Assembly: GCF_003264365.1 (NCBI RefSeq) | Contig: NZ_PYAK01000020.1 | Coordinates: 38,801-102,800 of the forward strand | Source: Micromonospora noduli | GTDB lineage: Bacteria > Actinomycetota > Actinomycetes > Mycobacteriales > Micromonosporaceae | Direction: 5' to 3' | DNA: 64,000 nucleotides | Part shown: piece by piece, positions 15,561 through 23,663 of the stretch | How the letters are laid out: every line of letters begins with the position of its first letter | Position numbering within the stretch: position 1 is the stretch's first letter | The notes under the pieces: generated by a model | Databases searched by the model: none | Told to the model about the DNA's origin: nothing | The model's input: only the letters and a program-made list of their open reading frames with translations | Position numbers and translations under genes: made by a program

Positions 15561-15605
15561 CGAGCCCCCGGCAGCCGTCCACCGCGACGGCACGCCGGGG
15601 GCTCG
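15561..15605 (+). terminator. Hairpin after the HhH protein gene
   Basis: Perfect 12-bp inverted repeat (CGAGCCCCCGGC) with a 21-nt loop, 12 nt after the stop. Confidence 0.7.
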
Positions 15606-15791
15606 GGCGTTAGCTGCCGTAACTCCTTCGACGCCCACCGCGCTGGACGATCGACTCGGCATTCAGGAAACCGCGCGATCCACCCGACCGGGACACCCCG
15701 ACTTCCAGAAACCCGAGTCGATCACACAGCCAGCGGCCGCCCACCCGCGCCCACGCGCCCGGTCACCGGCGCCGGGGGGTGACGTCCAGGG

Positions 15792-16508
15792 TCAGACGCG
15801 CAGCTCGGCCGCGAGGTCGCCGATCGACGCCATCGCGTACCGCTGCATTCCTGGACCGAAGGTGATGCGTGTGGCGCCCTGCCGTCCCAGCTCGGCCACG
15901 GACTCCCGGTCCGGTCCGGCGGCCATGTTGATCGGCCCGGAGATGCCGTCCCGCAGCTGCGGGAGCACCTGCAGTGGCGCCAGGATCGGGTAGACGCAGT
16001 CGGCGCCGGCAGCCACGTACAGGTGGGCGCGTTCCACCGCGTCGGCCGGGTCACCCGTTCCGACCAGGAAGGTGTCGACGCGGGCGTTGATGAAGAGAGC
16101 GTCGCCCGCCTCCGCGCGCACCTCGGCCAACCAGTCGGCGTGCCGCCGGGGGTCCTTGAGGGTGGCGTCCCCCTCCGAGTCCTCCAGGTTGCAGCCGACA
16201 ACGCCGGCCTCCAACAGCCGTCCGACCAGCTCGCTGGGGGCGAGGCCGTAACCGCCCTCGACGTCGGCGGACACCGGAACGGACACGGCGCGGACGATGC
16301 GCGCGACCGCCGCGAACATCTCGTCCGGTGGGGTCGCGCCGTCCTCGTAGCCGAGCGATGCGGCGACGCCCGCGCTCGGGGTCGCGAGCGCCGGGTAACC
16401 GGCGTCGGCCAGCACCCGGGCGCTGGCCGCGTCCCAGGGGCCCGGCAGAACGAGCGGATCGCCGGCGGCCCGGTCGTGGTGCAGGGCACGGAAGGTGGAG
16501 GCTGTCAT
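15792..16508 (-). CDS. Isocitrate lyase/PEP mutase family protein
   Basis: 238 residues with the TIM-barrel features of the PEP mutase group: VLPGPWDAASARVLADAG, VPVSADVEGGYG (a metal and substrate loop), VGCNLEDSEG, and LFINARVDTFLVG. The family cleaves or forms C-C or P-C bonds in 2-methylisocitrate, carboxy-PEP and similar acids. The Cys-rich catalytic loop of true isocitrate lyases (KKCGH) is absent, so oxaloacetate-hydrolase or lyase activity is possible but unproved. The ATG has GGGAG about 10 nt upstream. It lies next to a divergent TetR regulator, with a short SDR remnant between. Confidence 0.8.
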   Translation of the reverse strand: MTASTFRALHHDRAAGDPLVLPGPWDAASARVLADAGYPALATPSAGVAASLGYEDGATPPDEMFAAVARIVRAVSVPVSADVEGGYGLAPSELVGRLLEAGVVGCNLEDSEGDATLKDPRRHADWLAEVRAEAGDALFINARVDTFLVGTGDPADAVERAHLYVAAGADCVYPILAPLQVLPQLRDGISGPINMAAGPDRESVAELGRQGATRITFGPGMQRYAMASIGDLAAELRV

Positions 16509-16544
16509 CGTTGTCGTCTCCCGACGGGCTGCGGAGGGCGGGGC

Positions 16545-16603
16545 TCAGGCGGTGTGTCCGCCGTTGGAGTCAAGCACGGCGCCGGTGACCTGATCGGTCC
16601 ACC
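16545..16603 (-). pseudogene. Last codons of a short-chain dehydrogenase (remnant)
   Basis: On the minus strand the codons before the TGA at 16545 read TDQVTGAVLDSNGGHTA, the typical C-terminal end of SDR enzymes (xTGxVLDVNGGxxx). Nothing upstream resembles the rest of the protein: the sequence passes directly into the TetR promoter region. I infer that a deletion removed an SDR gene that once sat divergent from the TetR gene. Confidence 0.55.
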
Positions 16604-16620
16604 CTACGTTTGGTGGACCG
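16595..16620. promoter_or_regulatory. Likely TetR operator
   Basis: Perfect 9-bp inverted repeat CGGTCCACC with an 8-bp centre, placed just upstream of the -10 hexamer TACGCT (16637-16642) of the TetR gene. Size and position fit an autorepressor site. Confidence 0.65.
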
Positions 16621-16648
16621 ACCGGTCAACAATTGCTACGCTGGTCAG

Positions 16649-17239
16649 ATGGCCAGGCCACGGCAGTTCGACGAGGAGCAGGTGATCCGCGCCGTCCGGG
16701 ACCAGTTCTGGGACGCCGGCTACGCGGCGACCTCACTGGAAGACCTGGTGCGCGTCAGCGGGCTGGGCAAGGGCAGCCTCTACGGCGCCTTCGGCGACAA
16801 ACACCGGCTGTTCCTGAAGGCGCTGCGGGAATACACCGACACCAGCGGCGGCTACCTGCGCGAGATGCTCACCTCCGCTCCCCGCGCCCTGGACGCGCTA
16901 CGCGCGTTCGTCATGGCACCGGCAAACGACCCGGGTGGTGCTGCCGCCCGGCGCGGCTGTCTCATGGCCAACAGCACGTACGAACTCGCCACCAGCGACC
17001 CGGACGTCCTCGCCGAGGCGCGGCGCACCTACGAGGCGACGACCGCCCTGGTCGCCGAGAGCGTCGGGCGGGCCCAGGACGAGGGCGACCTGCCGCGCGA
17101 CGTCGACCCGGTCGAGACCGCGCGTGCGCTGCTCGCCGCACAGCAGGGCCTGGTGTTCATGGGGCGGACGGGGCTGGACATCGACACCCTGACCGCCACG
17201 GCCCGCACCCTCGCCGCCAAGCTCCTACCGGACGGCTGA
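16649..17239 (+). CDS. TetR/AcrR-family repressor
   Basis: 196 residues. The N-terminal helix-turn-helix is QVIRAVRDQFWDAGYAATSLEDLVRVSGLGKGSLYGAFGDKHRLF (residues about 10-54) and resembles the group with RGCLMANSTYEL and a TetR_C domain that senses small molecules. The ATG is 6 nt after a TACGCT hexamer with no ribosome site, so the transcript is probably leaderless. The inverted repeat at 16595-16620 should be its operator. The original target, to judge from the remnant, was a short-chain dehydrogenase; the present target may be itself only. Confidence 0.88.
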   Translation: MARPRQFDEEQVIRAVRDQFWDAGYAATSLEDLVRVSGLGKGSLYGAFGDKHRLFLKALREYTDTSGGYLREMLTSAPRALDALRAFVMAPANDPGGAAARRGCLMANSTYELATSDPDVLAEARRTYEATTALVAESVGRAQDEGDLPRDVDPVETARALLAAQQGLVFMGRTGLDIDTLTATARTLAAKLLPDG

Positions 17240-17261
17240 CACCACCCGACCGGAAGCGCGG

Positions 17262-17564
17262 TTATTTGATCTTGCGGGTGGACCGGACCACGATGCTCTC
17301 GTACTCCGGGTGCTTGACCACCCAGTCGGCGATGAACGGGCAGATCGGCACGACGGTCCGGCCCTTGCTCCGCGCATCGTCCAGCACGGCCCGCGCCAGC
17401 GTCGACCCGACGCCCTTGCCCTCGTACGCCGGATCGACCTCGGTGTGGGTGTAGGCGATGATCGAGCCGGTCAGCTGATAGGTGACGAACCCGACGACCG
17501 CGCCCGCCTCGTCGCGCGCCTCGAAACGCTCCCGCGCCGGCGCGTCTGTCACGGTGAACTGCAC
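17262..17564 (-). CDS. GNAT-fold N-acetyltransferase (YjdJ-like)
   Basis: 100 residues, a minimal acetyltransferase domain: GAVVGFVTYQLTGSIIAYTHTEVDPAYEGKG, then VGSTLARAVLDDARSKG, which binds acetyl-CoA, and CPFIADWVVKHPEY, characteristic of the small YjdJ group. The substrate is unknown. The GTG at 17564 gives the typical length; a longer frame adds Arg-rich sequence unlike the family. Divergent from the DUF1223 gene. It converges with the TetR gene with 22 nt between stops. Confidence 0.82.
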   Translation of the reverse strand: MQFTVTDAPARERFEARDEAGAVVGFVTYQLTGSIIAYTHTEVDPAYEGKGVGSTLARAVLDDARSKGRTVVPICPFIADWVVKHPEYESIVVRSTRKIK

Positions 17565-17695
17565 CCGACCATCCAACCACCCGGCCCGGCGGCGCTCGCT
17601 GCGAGGCCGGCAGGGGACGCGACCCCACGCGCATTGTCCCGGCCGAAACGGGAACGCAACGCCTCCGGGCACATCGTGGGAGGAGACACGTCACC

Positions 17696-18391
17696 ATGGC
17701 GAATCCATCGACGGACGGCGGCTTCGCCGTCGTCGAGATGTTCACGTCCCAGGGCTGCAACAGTTGCCCTCCCGCGGAGGAGTTGCTGAGCGAGATCGAG
17801 CGCGACGCACGGGACCGGGGCCAGAACGTCTTCACCCTCGGGTTCCACGTCGACTACTGGGACGACCTGGGTTGGCCCGACCAGTTCGCGGACGCGGCGT
17901 ACACCGCGCGCCAGGAGGCGTACGCCCGCGCGTTCGGCACCCGAGGCCTGTACACCCCGCAGATGGTCGTCAACGGCACCGTCGAGTTCGTCGGTTCCGA
18001 CCGCCGCCGGACGGCCGCCGCGATCATGTCCGCCATGGCCTCGACCGCCACCACACCACTGGCGCTCTCCATTGCCAACCTGGGCAATGACCGGGTGATG
18101 GTGGACTACCGGACCGAACAGCCACCGGAGCGCGCGGTGTTGCAGGTGGCGGTCGTGGAACGGGACCTGACCAGTGAGATCGCCCGGGGGGAGAACGCCG
18201 GGCGGACGCTGCGGCAGGACAACGTCGTACGCGCCTTCAGGTCGGTGGGCCTGGACGCCGAGCGGGGGCAGGTGGAGCTGGCGACACCACCTGGTCTCGA
18301 TCCGGGAAGCGCCAGCGTGGTCGGCTATGTCCAGGAGAACGGCGAACGGGCGATCGTCGGCGCCACGGCCATCGACCTGTCCACCGCGTAA
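17696..18391 (+). CDS. DUF1223 thioredoxin-fold protein
   Basis: 231 residues without a signal peptide, although many family members have one. VVEMFTSQGCNSCPPAEELL carries the CxxC pair (about 19-22) and VDYWDDLGWPDQFADAAYTARQEAYAR follows, both diagnostic of DUF1223. The C-terminal half is a beta-rich domain (about 120-231). Function is unknown; the thioredoxin-like fold suggests thiol redox chemistry. The ATG has a GGGAGGAG ribosome site. Confidence 0.85.
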   Translation: MANPSTDGGFAVVEMFTSQGCNSCPPAEELLSEIERDARDRGQNVFTLGFHVDYWDDLGWPDQFADAAYTARQEAYARAFGTRGLYTPQMVVNGTVEFVGSDRRRTAAAIMSAMASTATTPLALSIANLGNDRVMVDYRTEQPPERAVLQVAVVERDLTSEIARGENAGRTLRQDNVVRAFRSVGLDAERGQVELATPPGLDPGSASVVGYVQENGERAIVGATAIDLSTA

Positions 18392-18431
18392 TCTCGGCCC
18401 ATGCGGATGGTGCGGGGTGCGAGGGTTTTCG

Positions 18432-18830
18432 GTGGCTGACGCGGACGACGTACGTCGGGTGGCGCTGGCCCTGCCGCACACGGTGGAGAACCCCAGTGAC
18501 GGCTTCGACTTCCGGGTGGCCGACAAGGGCTTCGTCTGGTCCTATCCGGAACGGACACCGGGAAAGCCTCGGGTGATCCGGCTGGACATCGCTGTGCTGT
18601 TCGTCGGCGACGAGGCCGAGAAGCAGGCTCTCCTGCTCGGGGAGCCCGAGGTCTTCTTCACCGCGCCCGGTTACGACGGGCTGCCCCTGGTGTTGCTGCG
18701 TCTGGCGGCGGTCGACCTGGACCGGTTGACCGAGCTGGTGACTGACGCGTGGCGGATGCGCGTGCCGGACGCGCTGGTGAACGACCGAGAGGGCGAACCG
18801 CTGGGCGACCGTGCGGGCGCCGGCAAATAA
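18432..18830 (+). CDS. MmcQ/YjbR-family protein
   Basis: 132 residues: VRRVALALPHTVENPS at the start, FDFRVADKGFVWSYPE, and a C-terminal DLDRLTELVTDAWRMRVPDALV helix. These match the small MmcQ/YjbR family, whose fold resembles DNA-binding double-wing domains. The GTG at 18432 has GAGGG 7 nt upstream. It follows the DUF1223 gene by 40 bp and may share its transcript. No partner suggests a role. Confidence 0.82.
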   Translation: MADADDVRRVALALPHTVENPSDGFDFRVADKGFVWSYPERTPGKPRVIRLDIAVLFVGDEAEKQALLLGEPEVFFTAPGYDGLPLVLLRLAAVDLDRLTELVTDAWRMRVPDALVNDREGEPLGDRAGAGK

Positions 18831-18851
18831 CGACATCAGCACGCAACGCGT

Positions 18852-18881
18852 TTGACACATTGACGGGGATCTCGGTACTCC
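18852..18881 (+). promoter_or_regulatory. Probable promoter of the GH81 gene
   Basis: TTGACA at 18852-18857, and about 18 bp on TACTCC at 18876-18881, a weak -10. The palindrome at 18894-18909 lies immediately downstream, at the expected transcription start. Confidence 0.45.
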
Positions 18882-18893
18882 ATTACCGTGGCC

Positions 18894-18909
18894 GAGAGAG
18901 CGCTCTCTC
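18894..18909. promoter_or_regulatory. Palindromic operator of LacI/CebR type before GH81
   Basis: Perfect 16-bp palindrome GAGAGAGCGCTCTCTC. The GAGCGCTC core matches CebR-type operators that control glucan-degrading genes in streptomycetes. Binding would block transcription until a glucan oligosaccharide releases the repressor. The regulator gene is not in the window. Confidence 0.65.
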
Positions 18910-18987
18910 ACCTGACCTTCCCCCCAATTCAGACGCAAAGCGCTGGACCCGGCAAGGGCCGCACCCGGCGCGCGCGATGGAGGCACG

Positions 18988-21855
18988 ATGAAACCTCCCG
19001 TCCCCCACCGCCGATGGGCCCTGGCCGCCGCCACCGCGCTGGCCCTGGTCGTCGGCGGCCTCGCCGTCCCCGTCACCCGCGCGGCCGAGGCCGCACCCGT
19101 CGGCGCCGGCAGCTACACCACCACCCCGGTCGGCCCGCTCCCCAGCGGCTGCGGCGCGATGTCCAGCAACCCCCGACAGTTCGCCACCGCCAACGCGCCC
19201 GCCGGGCCGATCCCCACCAACGACTGGTGGTCCTCGCTGCTGTGGAAGCGCACCGACTGCTCGTTCAGTGAGCCGCTGCACGCTCACCCGATCTCGTACG
19301 ACACCTTCGGCGACGGGCTCGGCTTCTCCGCCAACTCCACGCCCGCCATCAGCGGCACCGCCACCGGTGTCGGTGAGTTCCACTACCCGTACGTGCAGGA
19401 CATCCGGGTCGGTGTGGCCGGGCTCGCCGCACCCCTGGTGAAGGTCGACGGCTGGACGGACTGGACGGTCAGCCCGCACTGGAGCGACGGCACGCGCACC
19501 ATGCGCGCGACCATCGGCCATGGTCTGCCCTTCGCGTACTTCCAGACCACCGGGGGGAACGCGCAGATCAGCACCGCCGGCACCCCGGACGTCTGGTCCA
19601 ACAGCGGCGCCACCATCGGCTTCCGGGTCAACGGCCACGACTACGTCGGGTTCGCGCCCGGCGGCGCCAGCTGGACCGTGGCGTCCGGCCGGATCTCGTC
19701 CACCCTGGCCGGCCGCGGCTACTTCTCCGTGGCCCTGCTGCCGCCGACGTCCAGCGCGACCGAGCGCGCCGCGCTGGCCGCGACCTACGGTCAGTACGCG
19801 CACGCCCACGTGACCGGCACCCAGGTCTCGTACGCCTACAACCCCGCGACCAGCGGCCTGACCACCACGTACGCGTTCACCACGACCGCCCGGGAGGGCA
19901 CCGCCACGCAGACAGTGGTCAGCCTCTACCCGCACCAGTGGAAGTCGCTGAGCGGTTCCACAGCGATCACGCCGACCTACCCGTCGGCGCGTGGCCGGAT
20001 GAAGGTGCTCACCGGCGTCAACCAGTTCCGCACCGCCATGAAGTTCCAGGGCATCCTGCCGGAGCTGCCGGCCGTCGGCGACGGCAGCGGTGGTGATTTG
20101 TCGACGCTCACCGGGCACCTGGCCGCCACCCGCGCCAACCCGATGGACCAACGCGGCAACGACACCTACTGGACCGGCAAGGGGCTCGGCCGGGCCGCGC
20201 GGATCGCCGAGATCGCCGATCAGGTCAACGACACCACGACGCGCGACAGCGCGCTGAACGCGATCCGCAGCACGCTCACCGACTGGTTCACCGCGTCCAG
20301 CGGCAAGACCAGCCGAGTCTTCTACTACGACAACAACTGGGGCACCCTGATCGGCTACCCGGCGTCGTACGGGTCCGACCAGGAGCTCAACGACCACCAC
20401 TTCCACTACGGCTACTACATCGCCGCTGCCGCGACCCTGGCGAAGTTCGACCCGGCCTGGGCGGCCACCAGCCGCTACGGCGGCATGGTCGACCTGCTGA
20501 TCCGCGACGCCAACAACTACCGCCGCGGCGACACCCAGTTCCCGTACCTGCGCGACTTCGACATCTACGCCGGGCACGACTGGGCGTCCGGGCACGGCTC
20601 CTTCGGCTCCGGCAACAACCAGGAGTCCTCGTCGGAGGGGATGAACTTCGCGAGCGCCCTCATCCAGTGGGGGCAGACGACGGGTAACACCGCCATCCGC
20701 GACGCCGGCGTCTTCCTCTACACCACCCAGGCCGCCGCCATCCAGGAGTACTGGTTCGACGTCGGCGACCAGAACTTCCCCGCCGCGTTCGGGCACTCGA
20801 CGGTCGGCATGGTCTGGGGTGACGGCGGGGCGTACGCCACCTGGTTCAGCGGCGAGCCGGAGATGATCCAGGGCATCAACCTGCTGCCGGTCACCGGCGG
20901 TCACCTCTACCTGGGCAACAACCCGGCGTACGTGCGGACCAACTATGCCGAGCTCGTCCGCAACAACGGCGGACAACCGACGGTGTGGCAGGACATCCTC
21001 TGGCAGTTCCAGGCCCTCGGCGATCCCGACGCGGCGCTGGCGAACCTCCGCGCGAACCCGGGCTACACCCCGGAGGAGGGCGAGAGCCGGGCGCACACGT
21101 TCCACTGGATCCGTAACCTCGCCGCCCTCGGCAACGTCGACACAACGGTGACCGGCAACCATCCGCTGTCGGCGGTCTTCTCCCGCAACGGGGCCCGCAC
21201 CTACGTGGCGTCGAACCCGACGGCGACGCCGATCACTGTGACGTTCTCCAACGGCACCACGCTCGCCGTGGGAGCCGGCAAGACGGCCACCACCGGGGCG
21301 TACACCTGGAGTGGCGGCAACGCGGCCGGCGGTGTCCCCCCGACGACGCCGACGGACCCCCCACCGACGACCGACCCGCCGACGCCCCCGGGCAACCCGA
21401 CGCGGTACCTGCTGCCCGGGGGCGGGTTGGGCGCCGCCGGTAGCCCGGCCACGACGACGGTCGCGGCGGCAAACGGAAACCACGACGGTACGCCCACCAA
21501 CGCCCAGGTCTTCACGGCGACCGGCCTCAACCTCGCCTACGCCGGCGGGCAGACGGCATTCGACCTGTTCGTGGACGCCGGGACGGCGGTCGGCAACGGC
21601 GTGCAGGTGCGGATCTCCTACGACCTCACCGGCAACGGCAGTTGGGAACGGGTGGAGACGCTGCGCTACTTCGCCACCGACCCGGTCACCGGCTACGAGC
21701 ACTACACGCAGAACGCCGGCCTGTCCTCGGCCACCGGCACCTTGGGCGCGCTGAGCAACGGCACGATCCGGGTGGAGGTCTGGTCGGCGATCGGCAACAA
21801 CCCGACCACGCTGGGCATCGGCAACCAGTCGGTGTTGCGGCTTCCGTACTCCTGA
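18988..21855 (+). CDS. Secreted endo-beta-1,3-glucanase, GH81 with C-terminal CBM56
   Basis: Cleaves internal beta-1,3-glucan bonds (laminarin, fungal walls). The 955 residues comprise a signal peptide (about 1-35, WALAAATALALVVGGLAVP), then the GH81 catalytic region with TNDWWSS near 73, DNNWGTLIGYPASYGSDQELNDHHFHYGYY (about 448-477) and GNNQESSSEGMNFA near 542, where the acidic catalytic residues lie. A Pro/Thr linker (about 780-802) leads to a CBM56-like glucan-binding domain (TRYLLPGGGLG to the end, QSVLRLPYS). Start: ATG with GGAGGCACG. Flanked by its own promoter and operator and a bidirectional 20-bp hairpin. With GH10, GH43 and GH127 it forms a plant and fungal polysaccharide-degrading block. 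Confidence 0.94.
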   Translation: MKPPVPHRRWALAAATALALVVGGLAVPVTRAAEAAPVGAGSYTTTPVGPLPSGCGAMSSNPRQFATANAPAGPIPTNDWWSSLLWKRTDCSFSEPLHAHPISYDTFGDGLGFSANSTPAISGTATGVGEFHYPYVQDIRVGVAGLAAPLVKVDGWTDWTVSPHWSDGTRTMRATIGHGLPFAYFQTTGGNAQISTAGTPDVWSNSGATIGFRVNGHDYVGFAPGGASWTVASGRISSTLAGRGYFSVALLPPTSSATERAALAATYGQYAHAHVTGTQVSYAYNPATSGLTTTYAFTTTAREGTATQTVVSLYPHQWKSLSGSTAITPTYPSARGRMKVLTGVNQFRTAMKFQGILPELPAVGDGSGGDLSTLTGHLAATRANPMDQRGNDTYWTGKGLGRAARIAEIADQVNDTTTRDSALNAIRSTLTDWFTASSGKTSRVFYYDNNWGTLIGYPASYGSDQELNDHHFHYGYYIAAAATLAKFDPAWAATSRYGGMVDLLIRDANNYRRGDTQFPYLRDFDIYAGHDWASGHGSFGSGNNQESSSEGMNFASALIQWGQTTGNTAIRDAGVFLYTTQAAAIQEYWFDVGDQNFPAAFGHSTVGMVWGDGGAYATWFSGEPEMIQGINLLPVTGGHLYLGNNPAYVRTNYAELVRNNGGQPTVWQDILWQFQALGDPDAALANLRANPGYTPEEGESRAHTFHWIRNLAALGNVDTTVTGNHPLSAVFSRNGARTYVASNPTATPITVTFSNGTTLAVGAGKTATTGAYTWSGGNAAGGVPPTTPTDPPPTTDPPTPPGNPTRYLLPGGGLGAAGSPATTTVAAANGNHDGTPTNAQVFTATGLNLAYAGGQTAFDLFVDAGTAVGNGVQVRISYDLTGNGSWERVETLRYFATDPVTGYEHYTQNAGLSSATGTLGALSNGTIRVEVWSAIGNNPTTLGIGNQSVLRLPYS

Positions 21856-21880
21856 TCGACAGGTTCGAACGCGACACGAC

Positions 21881-21926
21881 GTCGGCCGGTGTGGAGGACC
21901 AGGATCGGTCCTCCACACCGGCCGAC
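21881..21926. terminator. Bidirectional hairpin between GH81 and GH10
   Basis: Perfect 20-bp stem (21881-21900 with 21907-21926) and a 6-nt loop, between two convergent genes. Confidence 0.85.
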
Positions 21927-21949
21927 GCTGTGCGGTCAGTCAGTCGTTC

Positions 21950-23323
21950 TCAGGAGGCGGTGCAGGTAGGCGTGATGCCGGCCCCACTGCCAGTGCCCTG
22001 GAAACCAAACTCGGTGACCTGGCCCGCGCCGAGGCGGCCGTTGTAGTCCACATTGGTGAACCGCACCGTGCCGGTCGAGCCACTGGCCGTCGCGCTCCAG
22101 GTGTTGGTGACACTCGCACCACTGGCAAGGGTGACGCCGACGTTCCACCCGTTGGTTCCGGCGGACCCGGCGGTCACCTTCACTGTGGCCACGAAGCCAC
22201 CGGTCCACGAGTTCAGTGACACCGACGCCGAGCAACCACCCGTCCCCGGCGGCGGGGTGGTGGGCGGGTCCGTCGGCGGGTCGGTCGGCGGGTCGGTCGG
22301 CGGGTCCGTGGGGATGGCGGGGCCGGCGTTGAGGGCGTTCAGAACGTTGGTGTACGCGGCCTTCTTGTTGCCGTTGCAGTCGAACAGCAGGGCGTTGTCG
22401 GAACCACGCCACGAGTCGCAGTCCCGCACACCCCACACCGTGATGCCGGTGCAGCGCGAGACGTTCATGCAGGCACGGGTGACGGCGCCGAAGATGTTGG
22501 CCTGGTTGCCGCCGGTCATCACGTCCAGCTCGGTGATCTGCACATCCACACCGAGATCGGCGAACCGCTGCAGGTTGGCCTGGTAGTCACCGGCCAGCGA
22601 GGTGCCCAGGTGCGACTGGAAGCCCACGCAGTCGATCGGCACGCCACGGGACTTGAAGTCCCGCACCATGTTGTAGATGCCCGTCGACTTCGCGTTGATC
22701 CCGTCGGTGTTGTAGTCGTTGTAACACAACTTCGCACCCGGATCCGCGGCCCGCGCCGCCCGGAACGCCGCCTCGATCCAGTCGTTACCGGTGCGCTGCA
22801 GGTTCGAGTCACGACGCCCACCGCTACCACCGTCAGCGAACGCCTCGTTCACCACATCCCACGAGTGGATCTTCCCTCGGAAATGCGTCGCGACCTGGGT
22901 GACGTGGTTGATCGCCGCGTTACGCAACGCGCTGCCGGACATGCCCTGCGCCCAGCCCGGCTGCTGCTGATGCCACAGCAGCGCGTGGCCGCGCACGCTC
23001 ATACCGTTGGCCTGCGCGTGACTGACCAGACGATCGCCGCCGGTGTAGCTGAACCGACCCTGCTGCGGCTCGGTCGCGTCCCACTTCATCTCGTTCTCGG
23101 CCACGACACTGTTGAACTCACGGTTCAGGATGGTCGCGTACACGCTGGTGGAGAGCTTGCCCGTCGCGACGGCCGCGCCGAAGTAACGGCCCTTCTCGGC
23201 CGCCGAGGCCCGCAGGGTCGTGCCGGCGCTGGCCGTGGAGGTCAGCGTCATCGTCATGCCGGCGGCGAGGGCGCCGGTAACGGCGATGGTCACCGCCGCT
23301 CGCAGGGCTCTTCTGTGATTCAT
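21950..23323 (-). CDS. Secreted endo-beta-1,4-xylanase, GH10 with CBM2
   Basis: Cuts the xylan main chain. The 457 residues comprise a signal peptide (about 1-33), a GH10 barrel starting RYFGAAVATGKL with the acid/base Glu in WDVVNEAF (about 154-161) and the nucleophile Glu in QITELDV (about 265). A TDPP repeat linker (about 341-358) leads to a CBM2 cellulose-binding module (CSASVSLNSWTGGFVATV to the end) with paired Cys at both ends. ATG with AAGGA upstream. A LacI-type operator (TGTGAGCGATAACA) lies about 210 bp upstream at 23536-23549. The gene is downstream of GH43 on the same strand but separated by a hairpin, so it probably has its own promoter. Confidence 0.96.
   Translation of the reverse strand: MNHRRALRAAVTIAVTGALAAGMTMTLTSTASAGTTLRASAAEKGRYFGAAVATGKLSTSVYATILNREFNSVVAENEMKWDATEPQQGRFSYTGGDRLVSHAQANGMSVRGHALLWHQQQPGWAQGMSGSALRNAAINHVTQVATHFRGKIHSWDVVNEAFADGGSGGRRDSNLQRTGNDWIEAAFRAARAADPGAKLCYNDYNTDGINAKSTGIYNMVRDFKSRGVPIDCVGFQSHLGTSLAGDYQANLQRFADLGVDVQITELDVMTGGNQANIFGAVTRACMNVSRCTGITVWGVRDCDSWRGSDNALLFDCNGNKKAAYTNVLNALNAGPAIPTDPPTDPPTDPPTDPPTTPPPGTGGCSASVSLNSWTGGFVATVKVTAGSAGTNGWNVGVTLASGASVTNTWSATASGSTGTVRFTNVDYNGRLGAGQVTEFGFQGTGSGAGITPTCTAS
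22263..22310 (-). repeat. Tandem 12-bp repeats coding the xylanase linker
   Basis: Four near-identical units of the type GGCGGGTCSGTC encode TDPP four times. The repeats can expand or contract without changing frame. Confidence 0.85.
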
Positions 23324-23535
23324 GCGGATTCCTTCTCTGTGGTGGTGCAGCGATGGAGACGCACGCCCGAATCCGCTCCTGCGACATGGGAGACGTCAGC
23401 AACGGTCGCCGTCGCGGCAGCGGTGCGGGGAGTCCTGACCCGACGTCCGGCATGCCCTGGGCGGACGTCGCGGGTCGAGGTGCCACAGCAGGTTCGCCCG
23501 GTGAACCACAGGTGCGGCTGCCCTCAACCATCGAC

Positions 23536-23549
23536 TGTGAGCGATAACA
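23536..23549 (-). promoter_or_regulatory. LacI-type operator before GH10
   Basis: TGTGAGCGATAACA, two mismatches from the perfect palindrome at 25631. It resembles the lac-operator half-site pattern. See the finding on the shared operator. Confidence 0.55.
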
Positions 23550-23621
23550 TGCCGTTCGTCAAGTCGTAACCAACCGCGCTGGGAAACCTGTCGCTCCGTC
23601 GCAGTGGTGGGGCACGTCGCC

Positions 23622-23660
23622 GTGCTGCCGGAGCCGCGCCGAGCACGGCTCCGGCAGCAC
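23622..23660 (-). terminator. Hairpin after GH43
   Basis: Perfect 15-bp stem with a 9-nt loop, 4 nt after the stop of the GH43 gene. Confidence 0.8.
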
Positions 23661-23663
23661 CCG

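Larger units (their letters stand above)
23324..23663. other. Gap between GH43 and GH10: hairpin and operator, no gene
   Basis: 340 bp. It contains the GH43 terminator hairpin (23622-23660) and the operator at 23536-23549. No convincing coding frame was seen. Confidence 0.7.

Noticed and set aside
14280..15662. Open frame of 460 codons on the minus strand
   Set aside because: Ser/Ala/Gly low-complexity shadow of the HhH protein's repeat region; the sense frame has a membrane helix, ribosome site and domain.
18883..21918. Open frame of 1011 codons opposite the GH81 gene
   Set aside because: Val/Gly/Arg-rich shadow; the GH81 motifs on the plus strand settle the coding strand.
22263..22310. 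Tandem repeats considered as a CRISPR-like array
   Set aside because: They are in-frame TDPP linker codons with no spacers.
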